Source of the DNA: a virus
IMG/VR virus record: IMGVR_UViG_3300027969_000462
Location: 1-21,692 of that record
Length of the DNA stretch: 21,692 nt
Direction: 5' to 3' (one strand)
Both the position numbers and the translations under genes were made by a program. The notes under the pieces were generated by a model. That model was not told where the DNA came from, searched no databases, and was given only the letters and a program-made list of their open reading frames with translations. Of the stretch, positions 16,287-21,692 are shown in pieces (within the stretch, counting starts at the first letter, position 1; every line of letters begins with the position of its first letter).

Positions 16287-17912
16287 ATGCCCAAGACAAA
16301 GATTAGTGAGTGGAGTTCGACTCCCGCAAATAATACAGACATTGACAGTATCAATATCGCAGAGGGTTGTGCGCCTTCTGGAATTAACGATGCTATCCGT
16401 GAGTTAATGTCACAAGTTAAAGACTTGTACGCTGGAACTAGCGGAGACATAATTGCCGTGGCTGCTGGCGGCACTGGTGTTGGAACAAGCACTGGCTCTG
16501 GCAATAACGTATTGTCAACATCGCCAACACTTGTTACTCCTGTCCTTGGAACACCTACTAGCGCAACTTTAACAAACGCTACAGGACTTCCAATTGCCAC
16601 AGGCGTATCTGGCCTAGGTACTGGTGTTGCCACTGCTTTGGCTGTGAATGTGGGTTCTGCTGGCGCACCTTTAGTCAATGGTGGTGTTCTAGGAACTCCA
16701 TCTAGCGGTACTGCTACAAACCTTACAGGCTTGCCAATTTCAACTGGTGTGTCAGGTTTGGGTACTGGTGTAGCTACATTTTTAGCCACTCCATCAAGTG
16801 CTAACTTAGCGGCTGCATTGACTGATGAAACTGGTAGCGGTGCTAATGTCTTTGCAACTAGCCCAACATTAGTTACGCCTATTCTTGGCACACCAACAAG
16901 TGCAACATTAACCAATGCTACAGGCTTGCCACTAAGCACAGGCGTAACTGGAACTCTGCCAGTAGCAAATGGTGGTACTGGACTAACAACAACTCCTGCT
17001 AATGGTGCTTTGGATATTGGTAATGGAACAGGCTTTACTCGTACAACATTGACAGCGGGTTCTAACGTAACAATTACAAATGCAAGTGGTGCTATCACGA
17101 TTGCGGCTTCTGGTGGTGGAACACCTGCTGGCTCAAACACACAAGTCCAGTTTAACAACTCAGGTGCGTTTGGTGCTTCTGCTAACTTAACATACGATGG
17201 TACAACATTAACAAGTACAACCGCAACTGCATCAGGTATTGCTTTAAATAGCACTACAGATGGTCGAGCAAACATCGTATTTAAAAGTGGTGGAACTCAA
17301 TATGGCATTGTCGGACTATCAGGCGCAGTTTTGGGAACTAGCGCAACAGATATGGCTCTGTTTGCAGAAACTGGTGGTGCAATCAAGTTTTTTACCAATG
17401 GTACATCCTCAAACGCATCGACTATTAATCGGTATGGTTTAGGCATTGGTGCGGCAGTTCCATCATCTGGTATTGGCATCACATTCCCCGCAAGTCAGTC
17501 AGATTCATCAAACGCTAATACGCTAGATGACTATGAAGAAGGCGATTGGACACCAAGCGCAGAATTTAGCGGTGGTAATGGAACACGAACAAATGTGGAC
17601 TGCCGAGGTAAATACACAAAGATTGGCAATCTAGTAACTGTCAATTTTTATACGCAAGTAACAAAAGGAAATGGTAGCGGTAACTTATCTTTTAGCGGTT
17701 TGCCATTTAGTTCTGCTAGTTTTGCTTTTGGCACTCCTATGTCAACTTGGAATATGACAGGTGTAAATAATGCTTTGGCATATGTTTCTGGAGGTACAAG
17801 TTTTACTTGTTACTTTAGTGGTTCTGGCTCATCAACATTGGCCTACATTACTAGTGCAGAAATGCAAACCACAAATGCTGTCGTTACTGGCAGTTTCTCA
17901 TACAGAGTTTAA
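16287..17912 (+). CDS. Tail fibre / receptor-binding protein
   Basis: Trimeric-type fibre that should contact the host surface. The 541 residues start with a particle-attachment-like domain ([20 protein letters not shown], then [15 protein letters not shown], 5-41). A Gly/Thr/Ser shaft with [20 protein letters not shown] repeats follows at 79-222. Then come [31 protein letters not shown] (284-303) and a head domain from about 411 with [15 protein letters not shown] and [23 protein letters not shown] at 16277-16281 serves ATG 16287. No intramolecular chaperone or hydrolase motif is seen. The large C-terminal part is the likely specificity region. Confidence 0.9.
   Translation: MPKTKISEWSSTPANNTDIDSINIAEGCAPSGINDAIRELMSQVKDLYAGTSGDIIAVAAGGTGVGTSTGSGNNVLSTSPTLVTPVLGTPTSATLTNATGLPIATGVSGLGTGVATALAVNVGSAGAPLVNGGVLGTPSSGTATNLTGLPISTGVSGLGTGVATFLATPSSANLAAALTDETGSGANVFATSPTLVTPILGTPTSATLTNATGLPLSTGVTGTLPVANGGTGLTTTPANGALDIGNGTGFTRTTLTAGSNVTITNASGAITIAASGGGTPAGSNTQVQFNNSGAFGASANLTYDGTTLTSTTATASGIALNSTTDGRANIVFKSGGTQYGIVGLSGAVLGTSATDMALFAETGGAIKFFTNGTSSNASTINRYGLGIGAAVPSSGIGITFPASQSDSSNANTLDDYEEGDWTPSAEFSGGNGTRTNVDCRGKYTKIGNLVTVNFYTQVTKGNGSGNLSFSGLPFSSASFAFGTPMSTWNMTGVNNALAYVSGGTSFTCYFSGSGSSTLAYITSAEMQTTNAVVTGSFSYRV
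16521..16952 (+). repeat. Shaft repeats in the tail fibre
   Basis: Three related units (16521-16634, 16677-16778, 16860-16952) encode [20 protein letters not shown]-like sequence; the first and third also share SPTLVTP, and the first two share SGLGTGVAT. Codons differ at many synonymous positions, which argues for old repeats. Confidence 0.85.
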
Positions 17913-17915
17913 TTA

Positions 17916-17935
17916 ACTTGGTTGGATTACCAAGT
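17916..17935 (+). other. Hairpin between tail fibre and downstream genes
   Basis: Perfect 7-bp stem ACTTGGT / ACCAAGT with a TGGATT loop, starting four bases after the fibre stop. It is followed by GGGATACTTAAC rather than a T-run, so it is more likely an RNA-stabilising or processing hairpin than a terminator. Confidence 0.55.
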
Positions 17936-17961
17936 GGGATACTTAACTAAAGGAAATCAAA

Positions 17962-18222
17962 ATGTCTTTAACTAAAGAAACTGTAGTAGACCAAATCACA
18001 GTAACTGAGAATGGAATTATTCTTTATCGTGAGGCAACTCGCATTATGGAGAATGGCGTTCAATTGAGTCAAACTTACCATCGTTCAAGCCTAACACCCG
18101 CACAAGACTTAACAGGAGTTCCCGCTAATGTTGTTGCAATTTGCAATGCGGCTTGGACTGCTGAAGTAGTTGCGGCATATCAAGCGGCACAGGCTGCTGC
18201 TGAAGCTGCTCGAAATGCCTAA
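17962..18222 (+). CDS. Small protein after tail fibre
   Basis: Unassigned 86-residue protein with an AAAGGAA ribosome site at 17949-17955. Residues 1-45 look beta-rich (VVDQITVTENGIILYREATR, then NGVQLSQTYHRSSLTP), and the C-terminus is an Ala-rich helix (VVAAYQAAQAAAEAARNA). Small proteins of this plan commonly follow fibre genes in environmental phages. A fibre-assembly or attachment-tip role is possible from position only. The next gene starts two bases after its stop. Confidence 0.7.
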   Translation: MSLTKETVVDQITVTENGIILYREATRIMENGVQLSQTYHRSSLTPAQDLTGVPANVVAICNAAWTAEVVAAYQAAQAAAEAARNA

Positions 18223-18224
18223 TC

Positions 18225-18452
18225 ATGGAAGACCAAGTAACCCATAGTCAAATCTACGAGAGACTGCTTGCAGTTGAAACTAAGGTAGATAGCATAGACA
18301 AGAACACTAAAGGGCTTGTAGAGGCTTTTGATGCCTTGCAGGGTGCTTTTAAAGTCTTGGGATGGATTGCTTCTGCTGCCAAGCCTATTCTGTGGGTGGC
18401 GGGTCTAATCATGACGGCTGGTGCTGTTTGGCAGACTTGGATTAAAAAATGA
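18225..18452 (+). CDS. Small one-membrane-segment protein, possible holin or lysis protein
   Basis: A 75-residue protein with an N-terminal coiled-coil helix (IYERLLAVETKVDSIDKNTK, 10-29) and a C-terminal hydrophobic segment (ILWVAGLIMTAGAVWQTW, 55-72) ending in lysines. The layout recalls XhlA-type or class III holin-associated proteins, with a helical cytoplasmic part and one membrane anchor. No ribosome site of note; translation is probably coupled from the previous gene. Its stop overlaps the next ATG in an ATGA, making a coupled chain with the micropeptide and the secreted protein. The holin assignment is inferred from topology and neighbours. Confidence 0.65.
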   Translation: MEDQVTHSQIYERLLAVETKVDSIDKNTKGLVEAFDALQGAFKVLGWIASAAKPILWVAGLIMTAGAVWQTWIKK

Positions 18453-18541
18453 TGGATTGGCTAGAAGCTATTGTGGCTCTAGCCTTTCTTTTTTGTTTTG
18501 TCATGTTCTGTAGTCATGTCATTATTTGGGCTATGCCGTGA
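18449..18541 (+). CDS. 30-residue membrane micropeptide in the lysis region
   Basis: A short open frame of 30 codons beginning ATG-ATG. It overlaps the previous stop (ATGA at 18449-18452) and ends in a GTGA overlap with the next gene at 18538-18541. After MMDWLEA it is almost wholly hydrophobic (IVALAFLFCFVMFCSHVIIW) and ends AMP. One transmembrane helix is expected, with D3 and E6 at the N-terminal side. The head-to-tail coupled position without any gap between two frames is the main evidence that it is translated. No family is recognised; short membrane peptides of this kind act as pinholins or holin regulators in some phages, which is a hypothesis here. Confidence 0.5.
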   Translation: MMDWLEAIVALAFLFCFVMFCSHVIIWAMP

Positions 18542-18825
18542 GATGGCTAGTAGCACTTGTTCTAACTCTTGCACTTCAATCTACAGGAAAAGACCTATGT
18601 AGTGTGCGTGAGTTTTACTCAATAGCATACAAAATTCACAATCCTTCAGAACGGCATCAACAAATGTCTTTTTGGCTTAATAAACATCAAAACTTATGTT
18701 CAAGCAAAGACATGGTGGTTATTTGGAATAATTTATCAGAATGGGGTGGTAGTGCAGATAGCGCAGAATTAAGACACTTGGTAGTTAGTGCCTACAAAAA
18801 TGCACTTGAGCGTGAGAAGAAATGA
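18538..18825 (+). CDS. Secreted 95-residue Cys-pair protein
   Basis: Start taken as GTG 18538, overlapping the micropeptide stop by four bases; TTG 18526 is the only longer option. The N-terminus MRWLVALVLTLALQSTG looks like a signal or signal-anchor sequence (Arg2, hydrophobic 3-13). The rest is charged and soluble, with cysteines at 21 and 54 that could pair in the periplasm. Notable stretches are CSVREFYSIAYKIHNPSERH and VIWNNLSEWGGSADSAELRH, ending in a basic helix. I recall similar proteins in other phages without a named function. Position among holin candidates makes a periplasmic lysis regulator plausible, but no homology is claimed. Confidence 0.65.
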   Translation: MRWLVALVLTLALQSTGKDLCSVREFYSIAYKIHNPSERHQQMSFWLNKHQNLCSSKDMVVIWNNLSEWGGSADSAELRHLVVSAYKNALEREKK

Positions 18826-19055
18826 TAATCCCAAGCAAGTGGTATCCGATGGTTCAACCAAGATACGATTTTCAGACTGTTGTTTTTGATAAGGCTGCTG
18901 AAAAAGTAGATGAAGACTACAGACTAGCAATGAAGGCTCACAAGATTGAGTTAGTAATAGCAGAATTAGAAGTGGAACTGTATAACAAGAAGGCTCGGGT
19001 CAACCAGTTAGAGTTGGCAATGTTTAAAACTCGCAGATTAGACTTGTACGCATAA
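18822..19055 (+). CDS. Small coiled-coil protein, unknown
   Basis: A 77-residue protein starting in an ATGA overlap with the preceding gene; GAGAAG lies just upstream. Residues 1-20 contain IIPSKWYPMVQPRYDFQ, then a long charged helix (KAAEKVDEDYRLAMKAHKIE and ELEVELYNKKARVNQLELAM) with heptad-like spacing, ending RRLDLYA. No membrane segment or signal peptide. No function recognised. It sits inside the lysis region but nothing in the sequence ties it to lysis. Confidence 0.65.
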   Translation: MIIPSKWYPMVQPRYDFQTVVFDKAAEKVDEDYRLAMKAHKIELVIAELEVELYNKKARVNQLELAMFKTRRLDLYA

Positions 19056-19063
19056 GGATAAAA

Positions 19064-19324
19064 ATGGAACATAACCAAGATGTCGTGGGTAAATTAACCT
19101 ATTCTGTAACCTTGATGGTTGCTTCAACTCTTTGTTTATCAGTGCTTGGCATGGTTGCGGCTTTCCTACTTGGCTTATGGGCTAAGGAAGTTGATAATGG
19201 AGAAATCTTTGCTATGTTGCACCCTGCGTTTCAAACCATCATTGGAGGCTTTATTGGCCTCTTGGCGGGTGTAAAACTTTCTCATGGTGATAGTCACCAT
19301 AAATGCAAACATTGTGAGGACTAA
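19064..19324 (+). CDS. Two-membrane-segment holin-like protein
   Basis: An 86-residue protein with two hydrophobic segments: about 13-40 (SVTLMVASTLCLSVLGMVAA) and 55-71 (FQTIIGGFIGLLAGVKL), separated by a short acidic loop KEVDNGEIFAMLHP. The loop plus AFQTIIGGFIGLL resembles small phage proteins annotated as holins in marine and freshwater phages. The C-terminal tail carries HHKCKHC at 78-84, which could bind a metal ion. AAGGA shortly upstream serves ATG 19064. It is followed two bases later by a second holin candidate and then the endolysin. Confidence 0.7.
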   Translation: MEHNQDVVGKLTYSVTLMVASTLCLSVLGMVAAFLLGLWAKEVDNGEIFAMLHPAFQTIIGGFIGLLAGVKLSHGDSHHKCKHCED

Positions 19325-19326
19325 TC

Positions 19327-19821
19327 ATGCTTGATATTCTTAGTGGCGGTTTGTTAGGTTCTATCTTTGGCGGCATCTTTAGGATGGCTCCAGAGGTGCT
19401 CAAATGGCTTGATAAAAAGGATGAAAGGCAACACGAGCTTGCACTTTTTTCTCGCCAATGCGAATTAGAGCAAATGCGTGGCCAAATGAAACTAGCTGAA
19501 ATTGGCGCACAAAGAGAAGCTGCTATTGACGTAGGTGTGATGGATGCTTTCAACAACGCCATTACACAGCAAGCAGAGATGGTTAAAGCCGCAGGTGGAT
19601 GGGTAGCCTCACTTTCTGCTTCTGTACGTCCTGTGGTCACTTATTGGGTACTATTCGTATGGTCATTTATCCATGTTTGGTTTGCATGGAACGCTTGGTT
19701 AGCAGGTGCGCCAGCTACTGAAGTCTTCAAAACAATGATGACTCCAGACTTTTCTGCTTTGCTATCAGGAACAATTAACTATTGGTTTCTTGATAGAACT
19801 CTGTCTAAGCGTGGTTTATGA
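19327..19821 (+). CDS. Holin candidate, GTA 3TM-holin-like
   Basis: A 164-residue protein with an amphipathic or hydrophobic N-terminus (LSGGLLGSIFGGIF, 5-18), a charged coiled-coil middle (31-66), a strong hydrophobic segment at 102-127 starting RPVVTYWVLFVWSF, and a weaker one near 142-155 (FSALLSGTINYWF). The RPV-TY start of the membrane helix and the FSALLS...W end fit the 3TM holin family first described in gene-transfer agents. GAGGA at 19316-19320 serves ATG 19327. Its stop overlaps the endolysin start in an ATGA, the classic holin-endolysin arrangement. Holins make membrane holes that let the endolysin reach the wall. Confidence 0.75.
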   Translation: MLDILSGGLLGSIFGGIFRMAPEVLKWLDKKDERQHELALFSRQCELEQMRGQMKLAEIGAQREAAIDVGVMDAFNNAITQQAEMVKAAGGWVASLSASVRPVVTYWVLFVWSFIHVWFAWNAWLAGAPATEVFKTMMTPDFSALLSGTINYWFLDRTLSKRGL

Positions 19822-20261
19822 ACTTAGAACTGGCAGCAGAACTATGCAAAAGGTTTGAGGGCTTTCGTTCTAAGCCCTACCTTTGCCCAGCTAACGTGGC
19901 TACGATTGGCTACGGCTCTACCTACTATGCTGATGGGCGAAAAGTAACCCTGCAAGATAGCCCCATAGGTGAGGCTGTAGCTAGTGCCTTACTCATGCAC
20001 GAGTTAGAGCATACCTACCTACAAGGAGTTGTCAGAAACTGCCCCATACTTCTGACAGACGAACGTAAGTGCAACGCTATTGTGGACTTCTGCTACAACT
20101 TGGGTACTGGCAGACTCCAAACATCTACTCTCAAGCGAAAAATCAATGCCCAAGATTGGGAAGGGGCAAAAGAGCAACTCATGTTATGGAACAAGGGTGG
20201 TGGTAAAGTTCTAGCAGGTCTGACAAAGCGCAGAGTTGCAGAATGTGCCTTGTTAAATTAA
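19818..20261 (+). CDS. Endolysin, GH24 phage lysozyme
   Basis: Muramidase that cuts the beta-1,4 bond between N-acetylmuramic acid and N-acetylglucosamine. The 147 residues carry the GH24 catalytic spacing E14-x8-C23-x5-T29 (FEGFRSKPYLCPANVATIGY), with Cys in place of the T4-type Asp, as in P22-type lysozymes. The later DERKCNAIVDFCYNLGTG and GLTKRRVAECALL segments match the helical core and C-terminus of the family, and length is typical of a single-domain enzyme. No signal peptide or SAR segment, so release should depend on a holin. It is coupled to the upstream holin candidate by ATGA. No Rz/Rz1 spanin pair is recognised nearby. Confidence 0.93.
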   Translation: MNLELAAELCKRFEGFRSKPYLCPANVATIGYGSTYYADGRKVTLQDSPIGEAVASALLMHELEHTYLQGVVRNCPILLTDERKCNAIVDFCYNLGTGRLQTSTLKRKINAQDWEGAKEQLMLWNKGGGKVLAGLTKRRVAECALLN

Positions 20262-20291
20262 ACTGTAACAATTCTTGTATAAGGTGTTGAA

Positions 20292-20666
20292 ATGCCTAAC
20301 ATTCCTACGCCAGAACAAGCAGAACTGTTTGCACAAAGTGTCAGAAAGTGGCAGCAGGTGCTTAGTCTGGGTGATTGGAGAATTGAGAAAGGCATGAAGC
20401 CAGCTAAAGCGGCTATGGCTTCTGTTGAGTTTACACCTGCTGCAAGACTTGCTGTTTATCGTCTGGGAGACTTTGGTGCTGAAAAGATTACACCAGATTC
20501 ACTAGATAGAACTGCTTTACATGAGTTGCTTCACATTTTTCTGCATGACTTGATGTGTGTGGCTACAGACCCTAAGTCTTCTGATGAGGAAATAGAGATG
20601 CAAGAGCATAGAGTTATCAACTTGCTAGAAAACTTACTCTCTAAGGATTCCAATGGGTTCACATAA
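20292..20666 (+). CDS. HExxH metallopeptidase-like protein
   Basis: A 124-residue protein whose only clear motif is a zincin-type HELLH at 77-81 within TALHELLHIFLHDLM; a possible third metal ligand is E105 or H106 in MQEHRVINLLENLL. The N-terminus has FAQSVRKWQQVLSLGDWRIE, comparable to small SprT-like or phage metallopeptidase proteins. AAGGTG at 20281-20286 serves ATG 20292. Without a signal peptide it should act in the cytoplasm. Substrate unknown. It overlaps the following phosphoesterase gene by 14 bases, so the two may be co-translated and linked in function. Confidence 0.7.
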   Translation: MPNIPTPEQAELFAQSVRKWQQVLSLGDWRIEKGMKPAKAAMASVEFTPAARLAVYRLGDFGAEKITPDSLDRTALHELLHIFLHDLMCVATDPKSSDEEIEMQEHRVINLLENLLSKDSNGFT

Positions 20667-21639
20667 CGAAACGTGTACGGATATGGAATTCATCCAACTA
20701 TGGGAGAAACTTCAATCTGCTACAGAAATAGCCAAACATCTTGGAATTCCCAATAGAGCAGTTCATTTGCGTAGAAGGTGGATTGAGGAAAACCACAAGA
20801 TTACCCTTATAGCAAAAGACCATCGTGGTGCTAACTATGCTGCCACTAGACCAAAATCCTTCTCTCCTTTAAGACAAATAAAACTTGGGATGTTGGACTC
20901 ATGTGTGATTGTGTTCTCAGATGCCCATTTCATCCCAAGTCAGCGCACAACGGCATTTAAAGGGCTTCTATGGGCTATCCAAGAGTTCAAACCCAAAGCG
21001 GTGATATGTAACGGGGATGCTTTCGATGGTGCGTCTATATCAAGGCATGACGTAACTGACCAACCACAAACTTCTGTTATCCAAGAGTTAAAAGCTACGC
21101 AAGCTGCGTTGGGTGAGATAGAGGAAATAGCTAAAGCGGCAAGACACAATGTAAAGCTCTTGTTTACATGGGGAAACCATGACATTAGATTTGGCAATCG
21201 TTTAGCTCAACACGCACCACAATTTAAAGAAGTACAGGGCTTTAAACTAACAGACCATATCCCAGATTGGGACTTTTGTTGGGCAGTATGGCCTACAGAT
21301 AACGTCATTGTTAAGCACCGATATAAAGGCGGTATCCATGCCACTCACAACAATACTGTGAACGCTGGTGTGTCAATAGTTACTGGACACTTGCATAGCT
21401 TAAAGGTCACTCCGTTCTCTGACTACAATGGATGTAGATACGGAGTAGACACAGGGACTCTGGCTGAGACTGATGGGCCACAATTTACTTATGCTGAGAT
21501 AAATCCTAGCAATCATAGGTCAGGATTTGCGGTGCTGAACTTCTTTAACGGACAACTACTGACACCTGAGTTAGTCCAAAAATTTGATGAAGACCAGATT
21601 CAATTTCGTGGAGAAGTCATTGATGTAGGTGCATTTTGA
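20653..21639 (+). CDS. Metallophosphoesterase with N-terminal helix-turn-helix
   Basis: Calcineurin-like phosphoesterase of 328 residues. Motifs in order: DAH at 90-92, NGDxxD at 120-125, WGNHD at 173-177, H229 or H232 in ATHNNT, and GHLH at 245-248. These are the binuclear metal ligands and appear complete. Residues about 12-45 (LQSATEIAKHLGIPNRAVHL plus RRRWIEE) look like a homeodomain-type helix-turn-helix, suggesting nucleic-acid targeting; the substrate could be DNA ends or nucleotides. AAGGA at 20642-20646 fits ATG 20653; ATG 20683 is an alternative. Overlaps the metallopeptidase-like gene upstream and a small membrane gene downstream (TTGA). Confidence 0.88.
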   Translation: MGSHNETCTDMEFIQLWEKLQSATEIAKHLGIPNRAVHLRRRWIEENHKITLIAKDHRGANYAATRPKSFSPLRQIKLGMLDSCVIVFSDAHFIPSQRTTAFKGLLWAIQEFKPKAVICNGDAFDGASISRHDVTDQPQTSVIQELKATQAALGEIEEIAKAARHNVKLLFTWGNHDIRFGNRLAQHAPQFKEVQGFKLTDHIPDWDFCWAVWPTDNVIVKHRYKGGIHATHNNTVNAGVSIVTGHLHSLKVTPFSDYNGCRYGVDTGTLAETDGPQFTYAEINPSNHRSGFAVLNFFNGQLLTPELVQKFDEDQIQFRGEVIDVGAF

Positions 21640-21692
21640 GTGCATGGCTCATCATTGTTACAGGTGCTATCTATGCCTACATAGCAGGTGAG
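21636..21692 (+). CDS. Small membrane protein, N-terminal part only
   Basis: An open frame starting with TTG 21636 overlaps the phosphoesterase stop in TTGA and stays open to the window end (19 codons). It reads SAWLIIVTGAIYAYIAGE after the start, a hydrophobic helix like those opening small phage membrane proteins. TAGGTG at 21626-21631 is a fair ribosome site. Function unknown; the remaining part lies outside the window. Confidence 0.5.
   Translation, partial: MSAWLIIVTGAIYAYIAGE

Noticed and set aside
16521-16952. Template region of a diversity-generating system in the tail fibre
   Set aside because: Repeats are diverged at synonymous sites throughout, without adenine-biased changes, and no reverse transcriptase is in the window.
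16265-17275. Long (336-codon) open frame on the - strand under the tail fibre
   Set aside because: It mirrors the Gly/Thr/Ala repeats of the fibre, giving a Pro/Val/Ala-rich product without any motif, and every other gene is on the + strand. The repeat composition explains the lack of stops.
20278-20283. TATAAG as a promoter -10 before the metallopeptidase-like gene
   Set aside because: It overlaps the ribosome site AAGGTG, would put the start at the ATG, and no matching -35 box is seen; the AAGGTG explanation is enough.
1-21692. CRISPR arrays, tRNA genes, integrase or insertion elements
   Set aside because: No regular spacer-repeat pattern outside coding repeats, no cloverleaf that I could recognise, and no recombinase or transposase motif in any plausible gene.

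Overview
This window is the late (virion assembly and lysis) region of a tailed double-stranded DNA phage. Every supported gene lies on the + strand, genes are tightly packed and often overlap by 1-40 bases, and nothing looks like host metabolism, lysogeny or an insertion element. The gene set points to a short-tailed (podovirus-type) particle: terminase, portal, scaffold and an SU10/DUF5309-like coat protein are followed by an adaptor and a nozzle-type tail protein, with no tape measure, tail tube or sheath gene. The E-x8-C-x5-T endolysin without a signal peptide, fed by holin-like membrane proteins, and a periplasm-directed Cys-pair protein suggest a Gram-negative host. A freshwater betaproteobacterial host is a guess from general resemblance only.

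Layout. 1-6.4 kb: the last codons of a probable terminase small subunit, the large terminase, a 58-residue coiled-coil/GRPPK protein overlapping the portal start, the portal with a Gln-rich coiled-coil tail, and an 876-residue protein carrying a degenerate SGNH-esterase-like domain followed by low-complexity repeats, then a small helical protein. 6.4-8.4 kb: scaffold and major coat protein, closed by a strong rho-independent terminator. 8.4-12.4 kb: a small conserved phage protein, the head-tail adaptor, a Gp80-like beta protein, a repeat protein built of 20-residue and then 10-residue units, the nozzle protein and a small beta-rich protein. 12.4-16.3 kb: a probable promoter with operator-like inverted repeats, then three probable internal/ejection proteins. 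16.3-17.9 kb: the tail fibre. 17.9-20.3 kb: small genes and a lysis cassette with three holin-like membrane proteins, a 30-residue membrane micropeptide, a secreted 95-residue Cys-pair protein and the endolysin. 20.3-21.7 kb: an HExxH metallopeptidase-like protein, a metallophosphoesterase with an N-terminal helix-turn-helix, and the start of another small membrane protein running off the end.

Working together: terminase packages DNA through the portal into a shell built by coat protein on the scaffold; adaptor, nozzle and small beta proteins close the head and form the short tail; the helical internal proteins are probably ejected ahead of DNA; the fibre binds the cell; holin candidates and lysozyme release progeny. 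The least explained parts are the SGNH-like protein between portal and scaffold, the exact-period repeat protein, and the coupled micropeptide/secreted protein pair in the lysis region.
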